Shown one piece after another: positions 17,012 through 25,563 of a stretch of 64,000 bases of DNA. The notes under the pieces were generated by a model. The model searched no databases, was not told where the DNA came from, and worked only from the letters and a program-made list of their open reading frames with translations. Each line of letters begins with the position of its first letter. Within the stretch, counting starts at the first letter, position 1. The translations under genes were made by a program, and so were the position numbers. The DNA comes from Thermoplasmata archaeon (GTDB lineage Archaea > Thermoplasmatota > Thermoplasmata > Thermoplasmatales > GCA-001856825), in the NCBI GenBank assembly GCA_021797855.1, contig JAJZYX010000001.1, forward strand, positions 62,001-126,000, given 5' to 3'.

Positions 17012-18076
17012 ATGAAACTTACAGTAAACAAGGTCCTCATTCTAGTCCTGGGCCTGGCTTATCTGGTAATAGCTGTTTTGCGTAAGAGCATCTACTCGCC
17101 GGGACTAGTTGATTGGGATACAATTGCGATTCTTTCGTCGCTAATAGTAGTCAACACCGGTCTCATGTATTCTGGAGGTCTGAATTACATCGCCTACCGG
17201 ATCATGAGAATGACAACTCACAGGAGGGTTCTTATGATTATTGCGGTTCTCCTGACCTCCACCATGGCCATGTTCCTGACAAATGACGTGTCCCTCCTAG
17301 TGCTTATCCCTATAACCGTAGCGATTGGTGGGTTCGCCGGCAAGAACCTGGATGACGTCATAATAATTCAGGCCATAGCCGCCAACGTGGGATCAATGCT
17401 TATGCCCTTTGGAAACCCTCAGAATATCATATTGTACCGCATCTACTCCCTCAATTTCCTTGATTTCCTCAGAACGATGGCCCCGATATACTTGTTTTCC
17501 CTAGCAATCCTTCTCTTATTCTCGGTTACCCTAAAAGATGAGAAGATTGAAAGTCAGGACACAGCTCCTAGGACCAACAGCACCTTCTTTTCTATATATG
17601 TGCTTCTCCTTCTTATCACTATAGTCGGAATGCTTACGAATGCGAGCATTTACCTGTTTATTGGAGTAATAGCGGTGTCTGCTGTTTCCCTAGTATTCCT
17701 TGAGCCGCAAACAATACTAAAAGTAGACTACGTTCTCATTGCGGTATTCATTCTGATTTTCCTGGTAATGAATTCACTCAAGCTCCTCATATCCATTCCA
17801 GTTCATGAGGGAGGTACCCAGACATTCTTTTATTCAATCCTCCTTTCCCAGTTGATATCCAATGTTCCAACAACAGTCCTGCTAGGGAAAATATCTTCCT
17901 TCCCTGTCCTATCTTACGGGGTCAATATAGGTGGAAATGGAACTGTTGTAGCATCACTTGCCAATATCATCGCACTGAGAAATCTTTCTGGTAGGAACTT
18001 CCTGAAATTCAACAAATACTCCTTCCTTTTTCTCTTAATTACGACAGCTGCTGGATTCCTGATCCTATTCAGATAA
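17012..18076 (+). CDS. Anion/ion transporter of the ArsB/NhaD/CitT (IT) superfamily
   Basis: A 354-aa polytopic membrane protein with about ten hydrophobic spans. Two helical-hairpin motifs characteristic of the ion-transporter superfamily are seen: FLTNDVSLLVLIPITVAIGG (about residues 89-108) with GSMLMPFGNPQNIILY, and in the second half SQLISNVPTTVLLGK with NIGGNGTVVASLANIIALR. Possible substrates include arsenite, dicarboxylates, sulfate or Na+/H+. No ars genes accompany it, so I do not assign one. It is shorter than typical ArsB (about 430 aa), with reduced loops. Confidence 0.78.
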   Translation: MKLTVNKVLILVLGLAYLVIAVLRKSIYSPGLVDWDTIAILSSLIVVNTGLMYSGGLNYIAYRIMRMTTHRRVLMIIAVLLTSTMAMFLTNDVSLLVLIPITVAIGGFAGKNLDDVIIIQAIAANVGSMLMPFGNPQNIILYRIYSLNFLDFLRTMAPIYLFSLAILLLFSVTLKDEKIESQDTAPRTNSTFFSIYVLLLLITIVGMLTNASIYLFIGVIAVSAVSLVFLEPQTILKVDYVLIAVFILIFLVMNSLKLLISIPVHEGGTQTFFYSILLSQLISNVPTTVLLGKISSFPVLSYGVNIGGNGTVVASLANIIALRNLSGRNFLKFNKYSFLFLLITTAAGFLILFR

Positions 18077-18105
18077 AATAAATACGAAAAAGGACATCGC
18101 AAACT

Positions 18106-19389
18106 ATGCAAATACTGCTGAAGGGCGGCATTCTCCTGACAGATGACCACATACCAAGGAGGATGGACCTATATGTCGACGACAACAGGATCATGGAGAT
18201 CGCAGAGAAGATCAGTTTGGAGGCAGAGGTAGTGATTAACTGTGAAAATCGGATAGTGGCGCCTGGCTTCGTTAACATGCATACTCATGTCTCAATGACC
18301 AATATGAGAACCCTTCTTGACGATATGCAATTTTCAAAATTCCTTGAAACAGGATTCAAATTGGATTCCATAAGAACTGATGAGGACATCTACTTCGGCG
18401 CCAAACTAGGAATCGCGGAAATGCTCAGGAAAGGAACGACGACCTTTGTCGACATGTACTATGGAGAAGATATGGTGGCAAAGGCAGTTACCGAAACAGG
18501 CATTCGCTCGTATTTGGGTTGGAGCATAGTAAACAAGAATCAAACAACACAGAAAGGTGAGCCTCTGAAGAATGCCGAGCGGTTCATCCAAGAGTACAGG
18601 GGAAAGGGTCTCATCACCCCCTTTCCAGCTCCGCATGGCATATATTCGTGCGACAGGGACGACCTGATAGCCTCCAAGGAAATGGCTGATCGCTACGGCC
18701 TGCCTTATACCATACATCTCAGCGAGAACAGGAGGGAAGTCTATGACATTGTGAAGAAGGAGAAAAAGCGGCCGGTAGAGTATCTCGACGGGATTGGATT
18801 CATTAGCAATAGGCTCATTGCAGCGCATACAATCTACGTCACCCTCAACGAGATAAAGATCATGGGGAGGCAGGGGGTGACGGCAGTCAACAATCCGGTA
18901 AGCAACATGAAGCTGGCCAATGGCAATTTTGTCCCTGCAGTAGAGATGATACAGCATGGCATAAATTTCACGATCGGAACAGACTCAGCTGCAAGTGAAA
19001 ATTCCCTAGATATGATAGAGAATGCAAAAATGGCGTCGCTGTTACAGAAGAACTATCGTGAGGAAGGGGTCGTATTCCCACCGTCTCAGGTTATAGATTT
19101 CATGACGAAGAATCCGTGGAAGGCGTTGGGAGGGGACGGAGGCGAATTAAGGGAAGGTGCGCTCGCAGATATCACAATAATAGGTGGAGGAATTAGCCAG
19201 ATCCCTCTTAGGAAAGATAATGCAGAGAGGATCCTGATCTATTCATCCAACGGAAATGATGTAGAGCACACAATAGTCAACGGACGCCTCCTCTACTCAC
19301 AAGGGAACTTTGTCGGAATCGACATTGAACAACTGAGAAGGAAGAACGAGGAAATCTTTGACCGCTACAGTTCCCTTATCAATTCGTGA
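18106..19389 (+). CDS. dadD: Amidohydrolase, 5'-deoxyadenosine/MTA/SAH deaminase type
   Basis: A TIM-barrel metal-dependent deaminase of the SsnA/MtaD group (427 aa). Metal and catalytic residues are visible in NMHTHVSM (HxH), PHGIYSC, TIHLSENR (His-x-x-Glu), IAAHTIYV, and the Asp of TIGTDSAASEN. Homologues deaminate 5'-deoxyadenosine, MTA or S-adenosylhomocysteine. Radical SAM enzymes, several of which are in this window, produce 5'-deoxyadenosine, so a salvage role is plausible. It starts about 30 bases after the transporter gene and overlaps the end of the convergent PP-loop gene by 25 bases. The exact substrate cannot be decided from sequence. Confidence 0.85.
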   Translation: MQILLKGGILLTDDHIPRRMDLYVDDNRIMEIAEKISLEAEVVINCENRIVAPGFVNMHTHVSMTNMRTLLDDMQFSKFLETGFKLDSIRTDEDIYFGAKLGIAEMLRKGTTTFVDMYYGEDMVAKAVTETGIRSYLGWSIVNKNQTTQKGEPLKNAERFIQEYRGKGLITPFPAPHGIYSCDRDDLIASKEMADRYGLPYTIHLSENRREVYDIVKKEKKRPVEYLDGIGFISNRLIAAHTIYVTLNEIKIMGRQGVTAVNNPVSNMKLANGNFVPAVEMIQHGINFTIGTDSAASENSLDMIENAKMASLLQKNYREEGVVFPPSQVIDFMTKNPWKALGGDGGELREGALADITIIGGGISQIPLRKDNAERILIYSSNGNDVEHTIVNGRLLYSQGNFVGIDIEQLRRKNEEIFDRYSSLINS

Positions 19390-20111
19390 ACCTTCATATT
19401 CCGCTTCCTTGCGGTCCTTGAGACTGCATCCTTGAATCCAGAAGAGTACTGGGCCGCCTTCTTGGCCCTCCACGCAATCTCGCCGTTTAATCCCACTCCT
19501 GATGCAGCAGATCGGAGGACGTACTTCCTTATCCCATCCTTGATCTTAAGATCCTTCGGTATTTTATGTGCAAGGTCGATGACATCTCCGTCGAGATAAG
19601 GGTAGATTATCCTTTTTCCGTGCATCGATGCAATCTTCCTTTCTATTGGCAGAATCTCCTCCATCACCTTTCTCAGATCTTCTGTTGAGGTGTCTGCACT
19701 CTCGTATTTTTTGTAACCAAAAAACAGTTCATCTGCCCCTTGTCCAGAGAGTAGTGTGGGTTCTTCAGCGGCAAGGGACACGAAATAGAGCGGAAGTTCA
19801 ATTAGCAGCACCAGAGGAGAGTCCTCACCTGTCACTTCCTTTATCCTTGCAATCCCGTCGATAACATCTTCATCCCCTTTTTTGATAATTTTCAGGGGGA
19901 GACCGAGAAATTCAGCAGCCTTCGGCACCCATTTCGAATCGTGGGAATCGACAGTACAAGAAGAATAAAGCATCACATTGCTATTCACTACCTTTGCCAG
20001 AAGGGAGAGGAGCGAGCTGTCTGTTCCTCCTGAAAAAAGGATACCCGTAGGTCCCTTTTCCCTCGAGACTGCGGACGTAAGTGCGACAATCAGTTCTTTT
20101 TCCCATTCCAT
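19365..20111 (-). CDS. Asparagine-synthase-like PP-loop ATPase without glutaminase domain
   Basis: A stand-alone 248-aa protein resembling the synthetase domain of asparagine synthetase. The PP-loop is ILFSGGTDSSLLSLL (about residues 24-38), followed by SSCTVDSHDSKWV, LLSGQGADELFFGYKKY (the conserved GxGADE segment) and RIIYPYLDGDVIDLAHKIP. No N-terminal Cys-type glutaminase domain is present. It would therefore use ammonia or another donor, or adenylate a different substrate. Its start codon overlaps the end of glyS by 22 bases. Co-expression with a tRNA synthetase suggests amino-acid or RNA chemistry, but that is only inference. Confidence 0.8.
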   Translation of the reverse strand: MEWEKELIVALTSAVSREKGPTGILFSGGTDSSLLSLLAKVVNSNVMLYSSCTVDSHDSKWVPKAAEFLGLPLKIIKKGDEDVIDGIARIKEVTGEDSPLVLLIELPLYFVSLAAEEPTLLSGQGADELFFGYKKYESADTSTEDLRKVMEEILPIERKIASMHGKRIIYPYLDGDVIDLAHKIPKDLKIKDGIRKYVLRSAASGVGLNGEIAWRAKKAAQYSSGFKDAVSRTARKRNMKVHELIREL

Positions 20112-21733
20112 GGGTTTAAACCTAGATATTTTGGGATTTCGTTTACCTTGATGCGTAACTGTTCCCTGGTGTCTCTGTGCCTTATGGTCACTGTATCATC
20201 TTTCAACGTTTCGTAGTCAACTGTTATGCAGTAGACTATCCCAACCTCATCATACCTGGAGTACCTCTTTCCTATCGACCCTGAGTCATCGTATATGACT
20301 GTGAACTTTTGCCTAAGCAATTCCTCATAAATTTCATTGGCCTTTTGGTCAAGACCGTCTCTTGCCATCAGGGGCAGTACGGCAGCGTCGTACGGGGAAA
20401 TTTCGTAGGGTATCTTGAGGAAGACGTAACCGGATTCGTCCCTCAGTCCCAGGTTATGGTCCAGAATTGCGTAGATTATCCTGTCAAGCCCGAAGGCTGG
20501 TTCTATTACAATAGGGACGAAGTTTTCGCGATCAACAGTGACTTTCTCCTCCCTTTCAATGATATAGTCCGCAAGGTCCAAAGTTCTCCCACCTGCCTCC
20601 AGTTTGGATTTGCCATCTTTTATTGCAGCAATTATCTTGGGAGATAACTCCGGGAAGTCAGCTTTGATTTTATCGTAGTCGACTTCCCTGACCTTGTTCA
20701 ACATCTCCTTCCTTTGAACTACCCTCTGTGCGTAGAGATCCTTCCCGGAAGCCTTTATGTGGTTTGTCAGGTCAAATATACCACGGTGAGCTATTCCGGT
20801 TATCTCTATCCAACCCAGGTCTGTGAGAGCCTCGGCATCCCACGTCTCTGATGAGTAATGGCTCAGCTCCTCCTTCTTATGTTGCCGGAACCTGAACCTG
20901 TTAAGGTCTATACCTATCCTCGAATAGAATCTTATGGCAAGTCCCATGAAGTATGCCATTGGCTGACTTTTCACCACGCCATTCTCGTAAACATCCCTAG
21001 GTGTGGCGTGTATCTCCTTTCCTTCGTTGGTGAGGAAGGTCACCTTTAAGTTCTCCTCAGGGTCGTGAATCCACATTTCATTTTGAGGGTCAAAGAATGA
21101 TTCGCATTCCATCATGTTGAATTCTCTCAGTCTGTAGAGCGCTCTCCTAGGGGATATTTCGTTCCTATACCCTCTTCCGACAGTTATGATCGCGAACGGT
21201 AGCTTTTCCCTGAAGAATCTGTAGTATTCCTTGAAGTTCACGAACATTCCCTGTGCTGTTTCAGGTCTTAGGAAGAGAGGTTCCTGCCCTTCACCCTGTT
21301 CGACCTGGAACATCAGTTTCTGTATTTTCACATCCCCAAGTTTGCCACCGCATTTTTCACATTTCATATTCAGCTCAAGAATCTTATTCTGCAACCATTC
21401 CCTGTCAACAATTGCTTCAATACCCCTTTTCTGGATGAGGTCATCAGCCCTGTATCGGTTACCGCATTCCGTACACTCCACAGAGTAATCAAAAAACCTG
21501 TCGTAGTGGCCGGACGCCTTGAGCACCTCTTGATGTGTTACAGCGGTACCGTCGAACTCGGCTATATTTCCCTCTGATAACATCATCTCCTTCCAGATTC
21601 TCACTATCCTGTCCTTGATCCTCGAGCCCAAGGGACCGTAGTCGAAAAGGCCGGATATTCCTCCATATATGCCGAAGGATTGGAAATATATCCCTCTTCT
21701 TCTAGCAACCTCCTCCTGATCGACTTTCTTCAT
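20090..21733 (-). CDS. glyS: Glycyl-tRNA synthetase (archaeal/eukaryotic alpha2 type)
   Basis: Class II synthetase, 547 aa, charging tRNA-Gly. It begins RRRGIYFQSFGIYGGISGLFDYGPLG. A zinc-type cysteine set follows: CTECG (about residues 86-90) and CEKCGG (about 124-129). Motif 2 is GRGYRNEISPRRALYRLREF, motif 3 is EPAFGLDRIIYAIL, and the C-terminal anticodon domain contains YDDSGSIGKRYSRYDEVG. The gene overlaps the CBS-domain gene by four bases at its start and the PP-loop gene by 22 bases at its end, making a tight three-gene operon. Confidence 0.95.
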   Translation of the reverse strand: MKKVDQEEVARRRGIYFQSFGIYGGISGLFDYGPLGSRIKDRIVRIWKEMMLSEGNIAEFDGTAVTHQEVLKASGHYDRFFDYSVECTECGNRYRADDLIQKRGIEAIVDREWLQNKILELNMKCEKCGGKLGDVKIQKLMFQVEQGEGQEPLFLRPETAQGMFVNFKEYYRFFREKLPFAIITVGRGYRNEISPRRALYRLREFNMMECESFFDPQNEMWIHDPEENLKVTFLTNEGKEIHATPRDVYENGVVKSQPMAYFMGLAIRFYSRIGIDLNRFRFRQHKKEELSHYSSETWDAEALTDLGWIEITGIAHRGIFDLTNHIKASGKDLYAQRVVQRKEMLNKVREVDYDKIKADFPELSPKIIAAIKDGKSKLEAGGRTLDLADYIIEREEKVTVDRENFVPIVIEPAFGLDRIIYAILDHNLGLRDESGYVFLKIPYEISPYDAAVLPLMARDGLDQKANEIYEELLRQKFTVIYDDSGSIGKRYSRYDEVGIVYCITVDYETLKDDTVTIRHRDTREQLRIKVNEIPKYLGLNPWNGKKN

Positions 21734-22575
21734 TTTATCAATGAAGATATTATGTCAAAGTCATAAACCATTCCGCTCAGTTCGTCGTCTACGTCCCTCA
21801 CGGGCAACTGAGTGAATTTGTTCTTCTTCATTATCTTAGCAGCGTCGTATGCAGAGGCCCCTTCAAATATTGAAATTGGGCTCTTGACCATTATCTTCTC
21901 AACCTCAACGTTCGGAATGTCCAGGTCTCTTATCGTGTAGTAGAATGTGTAGATATCCCTCAGGCTCTCCCAGCTCCACGCATCGTCATCCTCACCTATT
22001 CCAAGCTGAGTGGAAACAGTTTTTGAGTCCAGGTTTGCTCCGTTGAGCAGATCCCTCTCGGTCACGAGACCAGCTAGGTTACCGTTGTTGTCGAGTACTG
22101 GAAATGCCGTCACCTTTGTGAGTTTGATAACCCTCTCGACCATCTTGGCGGTGGACTTTATATGCAGGGGAATCGCTGTGCGGGAGATAAGTTTAGAGAT
22201 TGGGACCTCTACCTTCTTGGAAATGACCGCATCTAGTATATCGTATGGAGTTATGATGCCAACTATCTTCTTGTTGTCAACCACTACCAGATGCCTTCTC
22301 AGTAAGCTCGTGAAAATTGTTATAGCCTTTTCTAGCGAGTCTTTTGAGGAGAGTGTCGGAAAATCGGTTCGCATCAGAAGAGAAAGTTCGTCCTCTTTCG
22401 GGTGTTCCAGAATGTCTCTCCTGGACACTATACCTGCATAGTTTCCTTTAGGATCAACGACTGGAACTGCCGCCACATCCTTGTTCGCCATTATCTTCAT
22501 AGCATCAGATACTGAGGCTGGAAGTTTAAGCGTGTATGGTTTCTTGGTCATATAAGACTCGACGGTAAGGCTCAT
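21730..22575 (-). CDS. Four-CBS-domain protein
   Basis: A 281-aa protein made of four CBS repeats: residues about 5-60 (ending GIVSRRDILEH), 66-120 (ending GIITPYDILDAVI), 125-180 (ending GLVTERDLLNGA) and 225-280 (ending GMVYDFDIISSLI). CBS pairs bind adenosine nucleotides or S-adenosylmethionine as sensors. There is no catalytic or DNA-binding domain, so it presumably regulates a partner. It leads the operon with glyS (four-base overlap), making the synthetase or the PP-loop protein candidate targets. Confidence 0.88.
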   Translation of the reverse strand: MSLTVESYMTKKPYTLKLPASVSDAMKIMANKDVAAVPVVDPKGNYAGIVSRRDILEHPKEDELSLLMRTDFPTLSSKDSLEKAITIFTSLLRRHLVVVDNKKIVGIITPYDILDAVISKKVEVPISKLISRTAIPLHIKSTAKMVERVIKLTKVTAFPVLDNNGNLAGLVTERDLLNGANLDSKTVSTQLGIGEDDDAWSWESLRDIYTFYYTIRDLDIPNVEVEKIMVKSPISIFEGASAYDAAKIMKKNKFTQLPVRDVDDELSGMVYDFDIISSLIK

Positions 22576-22761
22576 TCTTATTCCCTCAAGGGTTTCGGAT
22601 TGTAAGACATTTTGATTACTTTAATTTTGTTGTCTTGTCCCGCAAACTGAAGTAGATCGGGCTAAAACTAGCTCTTCCAGGGCCTTTAACTAGCCTTTTC
22701 AGTATAATGGATGTCATTGACCTCCAATTCTATATGGAGGATACAAAAAGGATAACGCTAA

Positions 22762-22770
22762 CAATATATA
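22762..22770 (+). promoter_or_regulatory. TATA-like box for tRNA-Glu
   Basis: CAATATATA lies 25-33 bases upstream of the tRNA-Glu 5' end, the spacing expected for archaeal RNA polymerase with TBP/TFB. No other gene starts nearby on this strand. Confidence 0.6.
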
Positions 22771-22794
22771 ACAAGGGTTGTTATGGTTCGTTCA

Positions 22795-22869
22795 GCTCCG
22801 GTGGTGTAGTCCGGTCAAGCATATCGGCCTTTCGAGCCGACGACCCGGGTCCAAATCCCGGCCGGAGCA
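22795..22869 (+). tRNA. tRNA-Glu (anticodon UUC)
   Basis: The cloverleaf can be drawn by eye. The acceptor GCTCCGG pairs with CCGGAGC. The anticodon stem TCGGC/GCCGA encloses loop CTTTCGA, giving anticodon TTC. The T-arm is CCGGG-TCCAAAT-CCCGG. The discriminator base is A, CCA is not encoded, and no intron is seen. The D-arm contains TCCGGTCAAGCA. Confidence 0.95.
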
Positions 22870-22929
22870 TGATCATCGTTTCCAAAAAATGTAAGACAAA
22901 CATTTAATATGGGCACCATATAAAAAAAT

Positions 22930-23490
22930 GTGATTCTGGCCGGGGTATACCTGCCACTGATAGGTTATGTTCTTGGATTGTCACTAGCTGCCCCTCCTGG
23001 ACCGGTGAATGCGATCATAATAAACGAATCCTCGAAGTCGATTCTCCATGGGACGAGTGTGGGTGCTGGGGCCATGACAGCAGACTTCGTCTTCATGATT
23101 GCGTTGTACTTTGGCAGGGTTGCTATACCGGCATGGGCCTTTAGATATCTTTACATCGTCGGTTCTGTAGTAATGATATACCTTGCAATCGCTGTCATCA
23201 GATCGAAGATGCCTTCCAAGACCCCCAGGGGAAATTATTTCGTTGGTCTTTCTATGGGTATCACGAACCCATTTCAGATTGTGTGGTGGGTTACAGTGGG
23301 GTTGTTCTTGGTGGAAAGGATGACGCTACTGTCAATTGTAGGATTTTTCCTTGGTCTGATAACTTGGATCATCTTGTTTCCTTATGCCATGAACAAGGTC
23401 GGCGGCAAATATTCACCATATCTCAAGGTTTTCTCATTCCTGATTCTGGTTTCCTTTGCCGCAATAATGCTTTTTTACGGCCTCAAATAG
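22930..23490 (+). CDS. LysE/RhtB-type amino-acid exporter family protein
   Basis: A 186-aa membrane protein with six hydrophobic spans. The N-terminal signature GLSLAAPPGPVNAIIINESSK (about residues 17-37) and the central YFVGLSMGITNPFQIVWWV match the LysE family, which exports amino acids or metabolites. The start is GTG at 22930. The overlapping ATG at 22928 is immediately followed by TGA. A TATA-like TTTAATATG about 25 bases upstream suggests a leaderless mRNA. The substrate is unknown. Confidence 0.82.
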   Translation: MILAGVYLPLIGYVLGLSLAAPPGPVNAIIINESSKSILHGTSVGAGAMTADFVFMIALYFGRVAIPAWAFRYLYIVGSVVMIYLAIAVIRSKMPSKTPRGNYFVGLSMGITNPFQIVWWVTVGLFLVERMTLLSIVGFFLGLITWIILFPYAMNKVGGKYSPYLKVFSFLILVSFAAIMLFYGLK

Positions 23491-23584
23491 AAGCTACAAT
23501 CCAAACCATTGAAATGAAATGTTTGCCATATGGGTCAGAAACTCAAAGGTTTAATATTTCATTGTTAATACTCCAACGATACCG

Positions 23585-24190
23585 ATGCCGGCAACAGAGC
23601 AACCTAAGGACTGGTTTTCCAAACTTGATGAGCAACTCGCAAAGAAGGAGAAAGAGGTAATGAGGGAGAGCTCACTCACGACTGGCAAAAAAGCAGAGCT
23701 CAACAAGAAGATACTGACTGACCTGTGGCAAACATGGGTGAGATTCAATAAACAGAATATCCATTTCACGATCGATCCTCCGCCGAATAAGTGGCTCGAG
23801 TTCACTAGTTATCCAGAGAAATTCCAGCTCAGCAACGATTTTTTCTTCGAGAACGTCAGCGTGATTTCATTTAAGGACACTGCTGGAGAGATGGAAAGAG
23901 TAGGGGATGCTCTGAAGATAATATACAAGAAGGACGATAATGAAAGCATATCTGTCCTGTTCGAATTCTCAGAGGGGGAGAAGTACGACAGGTACACCGG
24001 CTGGCACAGGTACTTTACCCAATACATACTGTACGAAGCACCACTAAAAGCTGCTAAGATAGAGGAGATCGAAGATGTGCTGCTGAACGTCATCTCCAAG
24101 TGGTACGAGAGCCAGCTTAGAAGGAACAGAGAGCTAATAATAGATGAAATAAAGGGGAATTATAAGAAAGGTGAAACATTTATTGAGTGA
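23585..24190 (+). CDS. Uncharacterised protein, 201 aa
   Basis: No family recognised. It is a soluble, charged protein. Residues 1-60 are K/E-rich and helical, and residues about 60-150 look like a beta-rich domain (IDPPPNKWLEFTSYPEKF, VSVISFKDTAGEMERVGDAL). The C-terminal 45 residues are helical. There are no cysteines and no membrane span. It overlaps the AlaX gene by 20 bases, so it is translated together with a tRNA editing factor. No function is proposed. Confidence 0.68.
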   Translation: MPATEQPKDWFSKLDEQLAKKEKEVMRESSLTTGKKAELNKKILTDLWQTWVRFNKQNIHFTIDPPPNKWLEFTSYPEKFQLSNDFFFENVSVISFKDTAGEMERVGDALKIIYKKDDNESISVLFEFSEGEKYDRYTGWHRYFTQYILYEAPLKAAKIEEIEDVLLNVISKWYESQLRRNRELIIDEIKGNYKKGETFIE

Positions 24191-24860
24191 GGAAGGTCAG
24201 CTGCTTTACCTTCACGGCATAGACGGTTCCTACGTTAAGGAACTGGACGTACAGGTGCTCGGATACCAGGACGGGGGCTACATTCTAGATAGGACAATAA
24301 TGCATTATCAGGGGGGAGGACAACCTGGAGACAGAGGGGTCTTAGTCTCCGGAAACAAAGCCATTCCAATCTACAACGTAAGGAAAAAGGGGAAGAACGT
24401 CGTTCACTTATCTACCGTCAAATCAGATATACACGGAGGAAGGTTGATTCTAGACTGGGAGAGAAGGTACAAGATAATGAAGATGCACACCCTCCAGCAC
24501 GCAATTTCTGCAGTAATTTTCAAAGACGGCTTTAATTCCGTGACAACTGAGGTTTTTCCAGGTTACGGCTATATAGAATCGGATTCACAGAGGATAAAAA
24601 TCAGCAGCGATGGGTATACAATTAACCGTATCCCCAGACCTTTAAAGAGATACAGTGTGAAGAGGGATTCCATTGACCATAAGCTGCTTGCAAGGTGCAA
24701 CCTTGATAAACTCCCTAAATCAATAGATGAAGTGTCGATAGTAGAAATCGAGGGATTGGATGTATGTGCGTGCGCCGGTACGCACCTGAGAAACACCTCT
24801 GAGATTGGAGAGTATTGGCTAAGAGCTCCAAGCAAAAGAATAGAATTCGGTCTCTTTTAG
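24171..24860 (+). CDS. alaX: Alanyl-tRNA editing protein AlaX (first copy)
   Basis: A free-standing trans-editing domain that hydrolyses Ser- or Gly-mischarged tRNA-Ala. It has the N-terminal beta-barrel part with HYQGGGQPGDRGVL (about residues 46-59), the zinc histidines in HTLQHAIS (HxxxH), and the distal zinc pair in CACAGTHLRNTSEIGEY (CxxxH). At 229 aa it is of AlaX-M type. The GTG at 24171, within the previous gene, is taken as start, and an in-frame TTG at 24183 is the alternative. It retains the zinc cysteine that the second AlaX in this window lacks. Confidence 0.88.
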   Translation: MKHLLSEEGQLLYLHGIDGSYVKELDVQVLGYQDGGYILDRTIMHYQGGGQPGDRGVLVSGNKAIPIYNVRKKGKNVVHLSTVKSDIHGGRLILDWERRYKIMKMHTLQHAISAVIFKDGFNSVTTEVFPGYGYIESDSQRIKISSDGYTINRIPRPLKRYSVKRDSIDHKLLARCNLDKLPKSIDEVSIVEIEGLDVCACAGTHLRNTSEIGEYWLRAPSKRIEFGLF

Positions 24861-24867
24861 GGGAAGA

Positions 24868-25563
24868 TCACTGAAAAAGTTCCGATTTTGCCAGGATTTC
24901 CATCCCGTTGGATCCAATGCTGTATGGTCTTGCCTTCCGATCGTGGTTTGTCAGCCTCATCTTCAGAACTCGAATGATACTCGTAGTCGATCCGAGGTTA
25001 TCGTCGTACCTATTCTGCAACGCAATTACCCCGTCAGAAACGAACTCGGCCAGGCCGTCCCTGCTTGAGTATGGATTCGTTACACTTGATTCCGCGAGGA
25101 GGAGAGACGTGACCCCTAGGTCCCTCAGCGCGTTTGACAGGTTGATTATTACATTCCTCCTCAACACATCGCTTTCTGCGACCATGAGGATGAGTGATAT
25201 GCTGTCCAAAACTATCCTCCTAGGCTTTATGTTTTCTATACTTGACTTGAAATTCCCCTCTGTCTTTAGCATTTGAACAAACTCTACAGGATCGGGATTG
25301 AGAAGGAATAGATTCCTTTCGAGGTAAGGCGTAAGGTCTTTTCTGTATGATTTTGACGCAAGAATGATACTTTCCTTTCTCTCTTCTAGCGTAAAGTAGA
25401 CGACGTTTTCCCCCAGTGTGACACCCCTGTGCGCAAAGTGGATTCCCATGGTGGTCTTGCCTGCACCATAACTCCCCAGGACGAGTGTTGAACTCCCTCC
25501 TGGAATCCCTCCCCCAAGCATGGTATTCAGGCCTTCCACTCCCGTATCAACTATATCCATCAT
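24868..25563 (-). CDS. KaiC-like RecA-fold ATPase (intact Walker A)
   Basis: A single RecA/KaiC domain, 231 aa. It opens with VDTGVEGLNTMLGGGIPGGSSTLVLGS. Walker A is GSYGAGKTT (residues 30-38, Lys36). The catalytic glutamate pair is in YFTLEERKES, and Walker B is RRIVLDSISLI. Such proteins act as signalling or DNA-interaction ATPases in archaea. It overlaps, by four bases, a paralogue whose Walker A is destroyed, so the two probably form a hetero-oligomer. No effector domain is attached and the biological role is unknown. Confidence 0.85.
   Translation of the reverse strand: MMDIVDTGVEGLNTMLGGGIPGGSSTLVLGSYGAGKTTMGIHFAHRGVTLGENVVYFTLEERKESIILASKSYRKDLTPYLERNLFLLNPDPVEFVQMLKTEGNFKSSIENIKPRRIVLDSISLILMVAESDVLRRNVIINLSNALRDLGVTSLLLAESSVTNPYSSRDGLAEFVSDGVIALQNRYDDNLGSTTSIIRVLKMRLTNHDRKARPYSIGSNGMEILAKSELFQ

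Noticed and set aside
22707-22907. Plus-strand open frame of 66 codons across the tRNA-Glu gene
   Set aside because: It runs through the whole tRNA and shows no protein-family similarity. The tRNA explains the conservation and structure.
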